From Bradyrhizobium iriomotense (GTDB taxonomy: Bacteria > Pseudomonadota > Alphaproteobacteria > Rhizobiales > Xanthobacteraceae): 64,000 nucleotides of DNA. Both the position numbers and the translations under genes were made by a program. Positions 25,606 to 34,453 of this stretch are shown here, one piece after another (position 1 is the stretch's first letter; the number at the start of each line of letters is the position of its first letter). The stretch lies in the NCBI RefSeq assembly GCF_030160715.1, contig NZ_BSOW01000020.1, positions 1-64,000 on the forward strand, given 5' to 3'. The notes under the pieces are model-generated. The model ran no database searches. It worked only from the letters and a program-made list of their open reading frames with translations, and had not been told where the DNA came from.

Positions 25606-26985
25606 TTAATGTTGCAATGCGGCGCGCACATCGGCATCGGCCAGTGTTTCGTCGAGGGTCTTGGCCGTGCGCTCGATGATGGCTTCGATATCGGAGTCGG
25701 AACAACACAGTGGCGGGGCATAACCCAGCACGCCTGTCGGGAAGGCCCGGATGATCAGGCCGTTTTTCCAGGCACGGTCAAAGATGCGCCTTGCAGGTTC
25801 TGCCGCGATCGGAAGCGGGGTCTTTTGTTTCTTGTCGGTGACAAGTTCGATGGCGGCCAACATGCCGCGGCCGCGCACGTCCCCGACGAGGGGATGATCC
25901 TTTAGCGATTGAAGGCCCGCCATCAGGCGTGCGCCCGCTTTCACGCCATTGGCCAGCAGCCCGATTTCGTAGAGGCGCAGCACTTCCAGGGCAACCGCGG
26001 CACTCACGGGATGAGCAGAGTAGGTGTATCCTTGTCCGACCGCGCTCGAACCTGCCGCATCGGCGATCGTGCCGTAGACATGATCGGACAGGAAGACAGC
26101 ACCCATCGGCACATAGCCTGAGGTCAATCCCTTGGCGACCGTCATGATGTCCGGCACGATTTCGTCCTCGCTGCACGCAAAAAGCGGACCCGTTCTGCCG
26201 AACCCGGTAATGACCTCGTCCGCCACGAAGAGGATGCCGTAGGCCTGACAGCGCGCGCGCATTGCCTTCATCCAGCCCTTCGGTGGCACGAGCACGCCGC
26301 CTGATCCCTGGATCGGCTCCGCATAGAACGCGGCGACGCGTTGCGGGCCTCCGATCTCCGCAATTTTCGCATCGAGCGCCGCCAGCGAGGCCGCGATGAT
26401 GGCATTCCCATCGTGTCCGGCAGGATTGCGATACACATAGTGCGAGGGGATCTTGTGCTGCCAGCTGAGCGGCACGCCAAAGCCGGCATGGAAGGTAGAC
26501 AGTGCAGTCAGCCCGGCGCCGACCGTCGAGGACCCGTGATAACCTTGCTCGATGGAGATGAATTGGTCGCGCTGCGGCTCACCTCGGGCATGCCAGTAGT
26601 AGCGAATGAAGCGTACGGAGCTGTCGACTGCGTCCGAACCGCCGAGGGTGAAATAAACGTGGTCCAGGTCGCCCGGAGCCCGCTGCGCCAATTCCGCCGC
26701 AAGCCGAATCGCCGGTTCCGAGCCAAGGCTGAAATAGCCCGTTGCGTAGGGAAGCTCACGCATCTGCCTCGAAGCGGCCGCAACGATGCTCTCGTGCCCA
26801 TAGCCGGCATTGACGCACCAGAGTCCGGCGAAGCCGTCGACGAGCTGGTGGCCGGAGGCATCCGTCACCGTCGCTCCCTCGGCCGATCTCAGCACCTTGA
26901 CGCCGGTTGCCTCGTGGCCCCGATAGGAGGTGACCGGATGGATGAGATGGGCCCGATCGAGCTCAATGAGTGAGTTGCTGAGCAT
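25606..26985 (-). CDS. Class III (PLP-dependent) aminotransferase
   Basis: This 459-residue enzyme resembles the omega-aminotransferases of the SpuC/putrescine-pyruvate type. Features are GFAGLWCVNAGYGHESIV near residue 55, YHGSSTVGAGLT, the cofactor Asp in VADEVITGFGRTG, and the PLP lysine in TVAKGLTSGYVPMG. It moves an amino group from a terminal amine (putrescine, beta-alanine or similar) to pyruvate or another ketoacid. It ends 267 bp before the transporter receptor gene (a gap with no recognised gene) and follows a GNAT gene by 12 bp. Together with the semialdehyde dehydrogenase nearby it suggests amine degradation. Confidence 0.9.
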   Translation of the reverse strand: MLSNSLIELDRAHLIHPVTSYRGHEATGVKVLRSAEGATVTDASGHQLVDGFAGLWCVNAGYGHESIVAAASRQMRELPYATGYFSLGSEPAIRLAAELAQRAPGDLDHVYFTLGGSDAVDSSVRFIRYYWHARGEPQRDQFISIEQGYHGSSTVGAGLTALSTFHAGFGVPLSWQHKIPSHYVYRNPAGHDGNAIIAASLAALDAKIAEIGGPQRVAAFYAEPIQGSGGVLVPPKGWMKAMRARCQAYGILFVADEVITGFGRTGPLFACSEDEIVPDIMTVAKGLTSGYVPMGAVFLSDHVYGTIADAAGSSAVGQGYTYSAHPVSAAVALEVLRLYEIGLLANGVKAGARLMAGLQSLKDHPLVGDVRGRGMLAAIELVTDKKQKTPLPIAAEPARRIFDRAWKNGLIIRAFPTGVLGYAPPLCCSDSDIEAIIERTAKTLDETLADADVRAALQH

Positions 26986-26997
26986 TCAAGTCTCCGC

Positions 26998-27840
26998 TTA
27001 TCCGAAAGCCTGGCTGGCAAGGGCGAATGTGGTGAGCGGCGCGGCGCCGGATCGCCGAATGACAGGGCGCTGCATGGCAATGCCCTCGTCTACGCGGACG
27101 AGTCCCTGGTCAGCCAGCCAAGGCCCGAGCGCGGTCGCTTCGGCTGTATCCACGCGAACGAAATGCCCTTGCCGGCCGGCCATCATATAGGCGAGCAGAG
27201 CCTTGCCGTCCTCAGCGCTCGCGGCCACCACGGGGCCGATTACCTCGCCCCTGCCAAAGCAGCGCAAAGCACCAAATCCAGTAATCCCCGAGCCGTCCCC
27301 AAGCACTGCGAGACGGCCGATCTTGGCAAGAACGCGAAGCAGTTCTTCTCGGTCTGCGCCGAACGCCCTTCTGTCGAGATCAACGATCGCGGATATCTCG
27401 TGCGGCTCTGCTAGCCGGACTTTGGTAGGAGCCTCGACATGTCGGACCTGGCCCTGATGCTGGATAATGCTGCCGGTTTGGCAAAAACCGAGCTTTTCAT
27501 AGAGTGGCAACCCTTCGGGGGTTGCAATGAGCCGCAACGCGCGCGAGCCTGCCAGCGCGATGGCTGCCTCCATAAGCCTGCGGCCCAATCCGTGCCCGCG
27601 GGCAGCTTCATCGACGATCACCATGTTGATGGTCGCGACATCTTGCTTGTAGGGCGTCATCAAAACTGTCCCGAGGACAGTCGAGGCCATTGCGTCCAGA
27701 GCGACGATCCCCGCGCTGAGATAGAGCGCCATTTCCCAATCCTCGAGGCGGTGCGGCCAGTTGGCTTGGTGCGAAAGGCGTGCGGCACCTGCGAGATGCT
27801 CGGCGCGGAACGCGGTGAGCAAGATGGTGCTCGTGGTCAT
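26998..27840 (-). CDS. GNAT-family N-acetyltransferase with two GNAT-like halves (copy 1)
   Basis: In this 280-residue protein the N-terminal half is a GNAT domain with the acetyl-CoA loop (MVIVDEAARGHGLGRRLME) and the second half is a YitH/HI-like acetyltransferase-related domain (LDRRAFGADREELL, later GHFVRVDTAEA). A paralogue lies at 35612-36514 and shares PHR-EDW, RAFGA and FGRG motifs. The acetylated substrate is unknown; within this cluster an amine is plausible. It is divergent from the HAD hydrolase gene. Confidence 0.85.
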   Translation of the reverse strand: MTTSTILLTAFRAEHLAGAARLSHQANWPHRLEDWEMALYLSAGIVALDAMASTVLGTVLMTPYKQDVATINMVIVDEAARGHGLGRRLMEAAIALAGSRALRLIATPEGLPLYEKLGFCQTGSIIQHQGQVRHVEAPTKVRLAEPHEISAIVDLDRRAFGADREELLRVLAKIGRLAVLGDGSGITGFGALRCFGRGEVIGPVVAASAEDGKALLAYMMAGRQGHFVRVDTAEATALGPWLADQGLVRVDEGIAMQRPVIRRSGAAPLTTFALASQAFG

Positions 27841-28013
27841 CGACTCGTTTCCTCTGTCCGGCTCCAGTGTCCTGTCTTAGAGGCGCGCAGATCGTCTGAA
27901 GGGCGCGGCGCCAACAGTATCTTCCACCGCAGCCGACGGAGAAACCGCATCTTATGCCGCGCGGGCGCTCTATCATTTCCACTGTGACATCGCGCGAACG
28001 CGCCAGGATGAAT

Positions 28014-28685
28014 ATGATGAGCCAATTTCGCCCGAAATACGTAACCTTTGACTGCTACGGCACGCTGACCAATTTTCAGATGGCAAAAGCAGCGCAGGAT
28101 CTCTTCGGCGCGCTTCTCTCGGAGGCGCAGATGATCGAATTCATCAGAGATTTCGTGGCGTATCGGCTCGACGAGGTTCTCGGCGACTGGAAGCCCTACG
28201 CCGAGGTGGTTCACAACGCGCTGGAGCGCGCCTGCAAGCGCAACGGCGTCGCTTTCAAGGTCGAGCACGCGCAGATGGTCTACGACCGCGTGCCGACCTG
28301 GGGACCGCATCCCGACGTTCCTGCTGGCCTTGCCAAAGTCGCCAAGGAAATTCCGCTCGTCATCCTCTCGAACGCCATGGATGTGCAGATCCCGTCCAAC
28401 GTCGCGAAGCTTGGCGCGCCGTTCCATGCGGTGATTACGGCCGAGCAGGCCAAGTCCTACAAGCCGCGCATGAAGGGCTTCGAGCACATGTTCGATGCGC
28501 TGGGCTGCGGGCCGGAAGACGTGGTGCACTGTTCCTCCTCGTTCCGGTATGATCTGATGACGGCGCATGACCTCGGCATCAAGAACAAGGTGTGGGTCAA
28601 TCGTGGACATGAGCCCGCCAACCCCTATTACGGCTATGTTGAGATCAGAGATATTGCCGGACTGCCAGGCGTGTTCGGCCTCTGA
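28014..28685 (+). CDS. HAD-superfamily hydrolase (haloacid dehalogenase type II-like)
   Basis: A 223-residue HAD enzyme. The nucleophile Asp lies in FDCYGTLTNF near residue 15, motif II Ser in VILSNAMD, motif III Lys in KSYKPRMKGFE, and the last acidic motif near the end in VNRGHEPAN. The FDCYGTL motif is shared by type II haloacid dehalogenases, but many such proteins are phosphatases or of unknown activity. The ATG at 28014 (or 28017) follows AGGA. It is 16 bp upstream of the PuuB-like oxidase gene, so the two are co-transcribed. Confidence 0.85.
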   Translation: MMSQFRPKYVTFDCYGTLTNFQMAKAAQDLFGALLSEAQMIEFIRDFVAYRLDEVLGDWKPYAEVVHNALERACKRNGVAFKVEHAQMVYDRVPTWGPHPDVPAGLAKVAKEIPLVILSNAMDVQIPSNVAKLGAPFHAVITAEQAKSYKPRMKGFEHMFDALGCGPEDVVHCSSSFRYDLMTAHDLGIKNKVWVNRGHEPANPYYGYVEIRDIAGLPGVFGL

Positions 28686-28701
28686 AGTCACAGGATCTGC
28701 G

Positions 28702-29976
28702 GTGAAATACGTCTCTTACTGGCACGACACCGCACCAGTCTTCGGCGGCGGCGCTGAAGGTCCCGTCGAGGGGCACTATGACGTTGCCGTGATTGGGGGC
28801 GGCTTCACGGGCCTGGGAGCGGCGCGCCAGCTCGCCAGGGCGGGGATCAGGATCGTTGTTCTCGAAGCAGACCGTGTGAGCAGCGGAGCCTCGGGCCGGA
28901 ACGGAGGCCACCTCAACAACGGCCTGGCTCATAGCTATCTTGCCGCGAAAGCGGAATTGGGCAAGGAGCGAGCGACCGCGCTCTACCACGCGCTCGATGC
29001 CTCGATCGACACGCTCGAAACGCTGATCGCGGAGGAGGGCATTGAGTGCAGTTTTCGTCGTGCCGGCAAGCTGAAGCTGGCGTCCAAGCCAAAGCACTTT
29101 GACGCGATCGCGCGCAATTTCGAGGCGGTCCATCGCGAGGTGGATCTGGAGACCGCGTTGCTGTCGGCCCAGGATCTTAGCTCTGAGGTGGGCTCTCCCT
29201 TCTTTGGCGCGATGCTCTCGAAGAAGAGCGCCATGATGCACATGGGGCGCTATGGCGTCGGATTGGCCGAGGCAGCCAAACGCCGCGGCGCGATCATCTT
29301 TGAGCAGGCGGCCGTGACTGGCCATGCGCGGGAAGGATCTCGCCACCGCCTGACGACGTCGCGAGGGAGCCTCACCGCGGACCAGGTGTTGTTGGCGACG
29401 GGGGCCTATACCACACCGAATTTCCGCTACTTCCGTCGGCGGATCGTCACTGTCGGCAGCTTCATCGTCGCGACCCGGCCACTGAACGCCGCTGAAGTCG
29501 CAGCGACGATGCCGGGCAACCGCACCTGCGTTACCTCGCTGAACGTCGGCAATTACTTTCGGCTCGCTCCCGATAATCGTTTGATTTTCGGTGGACGCGC
29601 GCGATTCTCGGCGACCTCCGATCAGCGCTCCGACGCCAAGAGCGGCGCGGTGCTCGCGGATAGTCTCGCGCACATCTTTCCGCAATTTGCCGGCATTGCG
29701 ATCGACTATTGCTGGGGTGGGCTCGTCGACATGACCAGCGACCGCTATCCGCGTGCCGGCTACCAGGACGGGCTATGGTACGCAATGGGCTATTCGGGCC
29801 ATGGTGCGCAGCTGTCGACCCATCTCGGCATGATTGTCGCTGACGCGATGCTGGGACGAGAAGACAGAAATCCGATGAAAGGTCTGTCCTGGCCCGCGGT
29901 GCCCGGCCATTTTGGCAAGCCGTGGTTCCTGCCGCTGGTGGGGATGTACTACAAGGTGCTCGATCGCGTTCAGTAG
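28702..29976 (+). CDS. FAD-dependent oxidoreductase, gamma-glutamylputrescine oxidase (PuuB)-like
   Basis: This 424-residue flavoenzyme begins at a GTG with AGGA ten bases upstream. The FAD motif is GGGFTGLGAARQLA, with the SSGASGRNGGHLNNG segment typical of PuuB/OrdL-type enzymes. Near the C-terminus are WGGLVDMTSDRYPRAG and YAMGYSGHGAQLSTHLG. The family oxidises N-substituted amines, releasing an aldehyde and peroxide. No glutamine-synthetase-like PuuA is in the window, so the true substrate may be another N-modified amine. A 9-bp stem hairpin follows in the convergent gap. Confidence 0.87.
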   Translation: MKYVSYWHDTAPVFGGGAEGPVEGHYDVAVIGGGFTGLGAARQLARAGIRIVVLEADRVSSGASGRNGGHLNNGLAHSYLAAKAELGKERATALYHALDASIDTLETLIAEEGIECSFRRAGKLKLASKPKHFDAIARNFEAVHREVDLETALLSAQDLSSEVGSPFFGAMLSKKSAMMHMGRYGVGLAEAAKRRGAIIFEQAAVTGHAREGSRHRLTTSRGSLTADQVLLATGAYTTPNFRYFRRRIVTVGSFIVATRPLNAAEVAATMPGNRTCVTSLNVGNYFRLAPDNRLIFGGRARFSATSDQRSDAKSGAVLADSLAHIFPQFAGIAIDYCWGGLVDMTSDRYPRAGYQDGLWYAMGYSGHGAQLSTHLGMIVADAMLGREDRNPMKGLSWPAVPGHFGKPWFLPLVGMYYKVLDRVQ

Positions 29977-30067
29977 TACGAACGCGAGAACTGTCCGCTT
30001 CAACCTCGGACGCAATCCGGGAGCATCGAGGGCCAAGTTGGTGCCGCGGGGCTGCGTGTTGGCGGGA

Positions 30068-30090
30068 GAGGGCGCAGGCAGTGCGCCCTC
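30068..30090. terminator. Hairpin in the convergent gap, possible bidirectional terminator
   Basis: GAGGGCGCA and TGCGCCCTC pair perfectly over 9 bp with a 5-base loop. It lies between the convergent oxidase and succinate-semialdehyde dehydrogenase genes. There is no T tract on either strand, so termination strength is uncertain. Confidence 0.5.
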
Positions 30091-30104
30091 CGGCTCGCCA
30101 CCGG

Positions 30105-31562
30105 TCAATCCAGCCCGCCGATATGGAAGGTCTTCAGCTCCAGATATTCCTCGATCCCGACCTGCGCTCCTTCGCGCCCCAGGCCGGATTGCTTGACGCC
30201 GCCGAAAGGGGCCACTTCCGTCGACACCATGCCCGTGTTGAGACCGACCATGCCGGCCTCCAGCGCCTCCGCAACACGCCATGATCGCTTCAGATCTCTG
30301 GTGTAGAAATAGGCGGCGAGCCCGAACGGCGTCGCATTTGCGATGGCGATCGCATCCTCGTCGGTCTCGAAGCGGAAGAGCGGCGCGACCGGGCCAAATG
30401 TTTCTTCGTGCGCCAGCACCATCTCGGTATTTGCATTGGTGAGCACGATCGGCGCTGTAAATTGTGCGCCTTCGGGCAGTGCAGCCGATCGGGTGGCAAT
30501 ACGAGCGCCCTTGGACAGCGCGTCTGCGACATGGCGGTTGATCTTGCTGATCGCGGCCTCGTTGATCATGGGTCCAATCGCAACACCCGGCTCAAGACCC
30601 GGACCCACTTTCATGTTGTTGGCGCGGGCGACGAGCTTCTCCGCGAATGCATCGTAGATGCCCGCTTGCACGAGAATCCGATTGGCGCATACACAGGTCT
30701 GGCCGCCATTGCGGAATTTTGATGCGACCGCACCCTCGACGGCGAGATCGAGGTCGGCATCATCGAAAACGATAAACGGCGCATTTCCGCCGAGCTCAAG
30801 ACTGACTCGCTTGACGCTATCAGCGGCGCCGCGCATCAGGAGCGAGCCGACACGGGTCGAACCCGTGAACGAGATTTTGCGCACGGTTTCGCTGGCCATG
30901 ATCTCTGCGCCGATCTCCGTCGGCAGGCCCGTGACCACGTTGATCACGCCCGCCGGTATCCCGGCGCGCTCGGCCAGAACGCCGAGAGCCAGCGCCGAAT
31001 AGGGCGTGAAATCGGAGGGCTTGATCACGACCGTGCACCCCGCCGCGAGCGCGGGCGCCACCTTGCGTGTGATCATCGCGTTCGGGAAATTCCAGGGCGT
31101 GATGATGCCGCACACGCCAACCGGCTCCTTGAGAACCACGATGCGCCGGTCGGCCTTTGGTGACGGGATCGTCGTGCCGCCGATGCGTCGGGCTTCCTCG
31201 GCGAACCATTTGACGAAAGAAGCACCGTAGCGGATCTCGCTTTTGGCCTCATCCAACGGCTTGCCCTGTTCGAGCGTCAGAATTCGCGCCAGATCATCCA
31301 GATGCGCGATCATGAGCCCGTGCCAGGTCTCCAGAAGCGCGGCGCGCTCGGCGTTCGTTCTTGCGCGCCAGGCGGGGTAGGCCCTGGCGGCGGCCGCAAT
31401 GGCGGCGCGCGTGTCATCCCGCCCCATATCTGGCACAGTGCCGAGAACCGTCTGCGTCGCCGGATCGATGACGTCGATCGTCTTGCCCGAGAGCGCTCCC
31501 TGCCATTCGCCACCGATCAAGCCCTGCTGGCGGAAGAGCCCGTTGTCGCTCAGCTTCTGCAT
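30105..31562 (-). CDS. gabD: NAD(P)-dependent succinate-semialdehyde dehydrogenase
   Basis: A 485-residue aldehyde dehydrogenase with the GabD pattern: EGKPLDEA-like EQGKPLDEAKSEI, GVCGIITPWNFPNAMITRK, the catalytic Glu in ELGGNAPF and the catalytic Cys in GGQTCVCANR, whose second Cys two residues later is typical of GabD. It would oxidise succinate semialdehyde to succinate, the last step of GABA or polyamine breakdown. It is the last gene of a five-gene minus-strand operon, 17 bp after the tartrate-dehydrogenase-like gene. Confidence 0.92.
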   Translation of the reverse strand: MQKLSDNGLFRQQGLIGGEWQGALSGKTIDVIDPATQTVLGTVPDMGRDDTRAAIAAAARAYPAWRARTNAERAALLETWHGLMIAHLDDLARILTLEQGKPLDEAKSEIRYGASFVKWFAEEARRIGGTTIPSPKADRRIVVLKEPVGVCGIITPWNFPNAMITRKVAPALAAGCTVVIKPSDFTPYSALALGVLAERAGIPAGVINVVTGLPTEIGAEIMASETVRKISFTGSTRVGSLLMRGAADSVKRVSLELGGNAPFIVFDDADLDLAVEGAVASKFRNGGQTCVCANRILVQAGIYDAFAEKLVARANNMKVGPGLEPGVAIGPMINEAAISKINRHVADALSKGARIATRSAALPEGAQFTAPIVLTNANTEMVLAHEETFGPVAPLFRFETDEDAIAIANATPFGLAAYFYTRDLKRSWRVAEALEAGMVGLNTGMVSTEVAPFGGVKQSGLGREGAQVGIEEYLELKTFHIGGLD

Positions 31563-31579
31563 ATTCCGATCCTCGTCTG

Positions 31580-32623
31580 TTAGGAGAGCTTTGAAAGCAC
31601 TGCGGCGGTCACGGCATCGGTCCGCTCTTTGCCTTGGATCGTACCGATGCCCCGAGATGTGGTCGCCTCCAGCGCGGCCATGACGCGAGCCGCAGCCTCG
31701 CGCTCGCCGAGATGGTCGAGCATCATTGCCCCCGACCAGATGGCCGCGATCGGGTTGGCAACGCCGAGACGCGCGATGTCGGGCGCCGAGCCATGAACGG
31801 GTTCGAACATCGAAGGAGCGCTGCGGTCCGGGTTGATATTGGCGGAGGCGGCAAAGCCGAGCCCGCCCTGGATGGCCGCGCCAATATCGGTCAGGATGTC
31901 GCCGAACAGATTGGAAGCGACGACGACATCGAGGCTCTCCGGCGCAAGGATCATGCGCGCAGCGAGCGCATCCACGTGGTAATTGTTGACTTCGACATCC
32001 GGGTACTCAGCGGCAATGCGCCGCGTCATGTCGTCCCAGAAAACCATCGAGAATTTTTGGGCATTCGACTTGGTGACCGAGGCGAGCTTTCCGCGCCGCT
32101 TGCGCGCCTGATCGAATCCGAAGCGCAAGATCCGCTCCACGCCGGCGCGCGTAAACACCGCGGTCTCGACTGCGACCTCGTCGGAGGTGCCCTGATGCAC
32201 GCGCCCGCCCGCGCCCGCATACTCGCCTTCGGTGTTCTCGCGAATGCAGAGAATGTCGAACTTGGTCGCTTTCAGCGGGCCGTTGACGCCGGGGAGCAGG
32301 CGGTGCGGCCGAACGTTGGCATATTGCGCAAACTCCTTGCGAATCGGCAGCAGGAGCCCATGCAGCGACACTGCGTCCGGCACTTCCGCCGGCCAGCCGA
32401 CGGCGCCGAGCAGGATTGCATCGAACTTCCGAAGGGCGTTGAGGCCCTCGCCAGGCATCATCATCCCGGTGTCCTTGTAGTAGGCACAGGACCACGGAAA
32501 TCGGGTGCCATTGAGCGCGAAGCCCGAATGCCTGGCGGCAGCCTCGAGCACCGCCCATGCGGCGTCCGTCACATCGCGGCCAATACCGTCGCCCGGAAGG
32601 AGTGCAATCGCGTAATTCTTCAT
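31580..32623 (-). CDS. Tartrate/D-malate-type dehydrogenase (isopropylmalate dehydrogenase family)
   Basis: A 347-residue beta-decarboxylating dehydrogenase. It begins LLPGDGIGRDVT and has the family Arg residues (KEFAQYANVRPHRLLPG, IRENTEGEYAG), the active-site Lys/Asp segment (VTKSNAQKFSMVFWDD, then NNYHVDALAARMI) and NLFGDILTDIGA. The VSLHGLLLPIRKEF segment fits tartrate dehydrogenase/decarboxylase (TtuC, DmlA) better than LeuB. It probably oxidises a C4 hydroxyacid with NAD and a divalent metal. It starts 8 bp after the aldehyde-dehydrogenase stop. Confidence 0.88.
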   Translation of the reverse strand: MKNYAIALLPGDGIGRDVTDAAWAVLEAAARHSGFALNGTRFPWSCAYYKDTGMMMPGEGLNALRKFDAILLGAVGWPAEVPDAVSLHGLLLPIRKEFAQYANVRPHRLLPGVNGPLKATKFDILCIRENTEGEYAGAGGRVHQGTSDEVAVETAVFTRAGVERILRFGFDQARKRRGKLASVTKSNAQKFSMVFWDDMTRRIAAEYPDVEVNNYHVDALAARMILAPESLDVVVASNLFGDILTDIGAAIQGGLGFAASANINPDRSAPSMFEPVHGSAPDIARLGVANPIAAIWSGAMMLDHLGEREAAARVMAALEATTSRGIGTIQGKERTDAVTAAVLSKLS

Positions 32624-32631
32624 GCTGCTTT

Positions 32632-34095
32632 CTAAACGTGAATGAGCACGCTCTTCGAGCGGCGGTTGGCGTGATAGGCGTCGCGGCCAAGGTCCTTGCC
32701 GATGCCGGAGCGCTTGTAGCCTCCCGTCGGCAGGATGTGGTCACGCGATCGGCCGTAACGGTTGACCCACACAGTTCCGGCCGGGATTGCGCGCGCCAGC
32801 CGCATCACGCGAGAGACGTCGCGGGTGAAGAGCCCGGCGGCAAGACCGTAGGTCGGATGGTCGGCGAGCGCCAAGGCCTCGTCCTCGGTGGTAAACGTCT
32901 GCAGCGTCAAGACCGGGCCGAAGATCTCTTCGGTGATGGCGGGAGAAGAGTGATCCACGTTCGCAAGAATCGTCGGCGCATAGAAATAGCCGTTGCCCTC
33001 CATCGGTACGCCGCCGGTGAGGCGCTCGGCCTCCTGCGCACATGCTGCTTGCACGATTGCGTGAATCCGCGAGCGCTGGCGCTCGGAGATGATCGGGGAA
33101 TAGGTCGTTGTGGCGTCCCAGGTAGGGCCTGCGCGAACGGCTTTCATACGAGCGAGGATGGCGTCAACGAGCGGCTCGGCCACAAAGGCATGCGCGATCA
33201 ACCGCGAGCCGGCGACACAGGCCTGGCCGGCGTTGGCGATAATGCTCCCGGCAATCGCGGCGGCGGCCTGGTCGAGATCAGCGTCCGCAAACACGATCTG
33301 TGGGCTTTTGCCGCCGAGCTCGAGCGTCATCGGCTTGACGCCGGTGCGCGCAATGTTGGCCATGATCGCAGATCCCGCAGCGGTCGATCCGGTGAAACTC
33401 ACTTTGGCGATGTCGGGATGTCCCGTAATGGCGGCGCCCGTCGTCAGCCCGTCACCGAGCACGACGTTGATGAGTCCCGCAGGCAGGCCCGCCTTGACCG
33501 CCAACTGGGCGAGCAAGACGGACGACAACGGCGTCAGTTCGGACGGCTTGAGCACGACCGCATTGCCCGCCGCGAGGGCCGGTCCGAGCTTCCAGCCAGC
33601 CATCGAGACTGGAAAATTCCAGGGCGTGATGGCGCCGACGACCCCGAACGGCTCGGTCATGATCATGCCGAGATGCTCTTCGTCGGTGGGCACGAGATCA
33701 CTGCCTTCCTTGTCGGCGAATTCAGCGAAGAAGCGGATCTGCTCTGCCGTGACCGCGATGTCTCCCGCAATCAGTTGTCCCACCGGGCGGGTGGACGAGA
33801 CCGCCTCGAGCTTGGCGAGCGTTTCGGCCTCGCTCTCGATCAGATCGGCCCATTGCCGGAGCACGGTCGTCCGCTCTCGGGGCCGCACGCCGCCCCAGTT
33901 GCTGGTCTTCAAAGCCTTCCTGGCGGTCTGGACCGCCTCGTCCACAATCTCCTCGGAGGCGATGGGACACTCCGCGTAGAACGCGCCGTCCGAAGGACGG
34001 CGCATCGGAAGCAGACCGGGAGACTCCAGCAGCCGATTGCCGACGAAGTGGCCGATGGGCAGCGAAACCTGATCCGGATCGAAGCTCAGGCTCAT
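32632..34095 (-). CDS. Aldehyde dehydrogenase family protein
   Basis: A 487-residue ALDH. Conserved parts are ITPWNFPVSMAGWKLGPALA, the catalytic Glu in ELGGKSPQIVF, the catalytic Cys in NAGQACVAGSR, and EEIFGPVL. It ends with the hydrophobic substrate tunnel and oligomerisation region (GGYKRSGIGKDLG). The substrate is probably an amine-derived aldehyde. The ATG at 34095 overlaps the cupin stop by 4 bp; the open frame upstream of it is not coding. Confidence 0.9.
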   Translation of the reverse strand: MSLSFDPDQVSLPIGHFVGNRLLESPGLLPMRRPSDGAFYAECPIASEEIVDEAVQTARKALKTSNWGGVRPRERTTVLRQWADLIESEAETLAKLEAVSSTRPVGQLIAGDIAVTAEQIRFFAEFADKEGSDLVPTDEEHLGMIMTEPFGVVGAITPWNFPVSMAGWKLGPALAAGNAVVLKPSELTPLSSVLLAQLAVKAGLPAGLINVVLGDGLTTGAAITGHPDIAKVSFTGSTAAGSAIMANIARTGVKPMTLELGGKSPQIVFADADLDQAAAAIAGSIIANAGQACVAGSRLIAHAFVAEPLVDAILARMKAVRAGPTWDATTTYSPIISERQRSRIHAIVQAACAQEAERLTGGVPMEGNGYFYAPTILANVDHSSPAITEEIFGPVLTLQTFTTEDEALALADHPTYGLAAGLFTRDVSRVMRLARAIPAGTVWVNRYGRSRDHILPTGGYKRSGIGKDLGRDAYHANRRSKSVLIHV

Positions 34096-34442
34096 GACAC
34101 CGTGACGTAGATCTTGCGGACAGTCTCGACGGTCTTCCACACGCCGGTAAATCCGGGCTTCATGACGAAGCTGTCGCCGGCTCTGAAGGTGAGGGGGGCG
34201 CCGCCGTCGGGTGTGATCTCGACGAGGCCGGAGATAATGTGGCAGAACTCGAACGTCTCCCCCTTGATCGAGCGCGTCTCGCCAGGGGTCGCCTCCCAGA
34301 CGCCGGTATGTATGCGTTCACCCTTGGCCACGTCCTGCGCCCAGGTCTTGAAATTGGGTGCGCCGGTAATGAGCCGCTCCGGCAGCGGCGTGGATTCTTT
34401 CGGGGCAAAGGCCGGATTTGGATCAATCAGCTTCAGCAGCAT
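34092..34442 (-). CDS. Cupin-domain protein (sugar-(S)-ureidoglycine type)
   Basis: A small 116-residue protein with a single cupin barrel: GVWEATPGETRSI, then EFCHIISGLVEITPDGG, then FRAGDSFVMKPGFTGVWKTVETVRKIYV. This resembles DUF861/EutQ-like cupins, which often lack the usual His triad; only one His is seen in the first motif here. It may bind a small metabolite rather than be an enzyme. GAGGAGC precedes the ATG. It is coupled to the aldehyde dehydrogenase gene. Confidence 0.85.
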   Translation of the reverse strand: MLLKLIDPNPAFAPKESTPLPERLITGAPNFKTWAQDVAKGERIHTGVWEATPGETRSIKGETFEFCHIISGLVEITPDGGAPLTFRAGDSFVMKPGFTGVWKTVETVRKIYVTVS

Positions 34443-34453
34443 GTTAGCTCCTC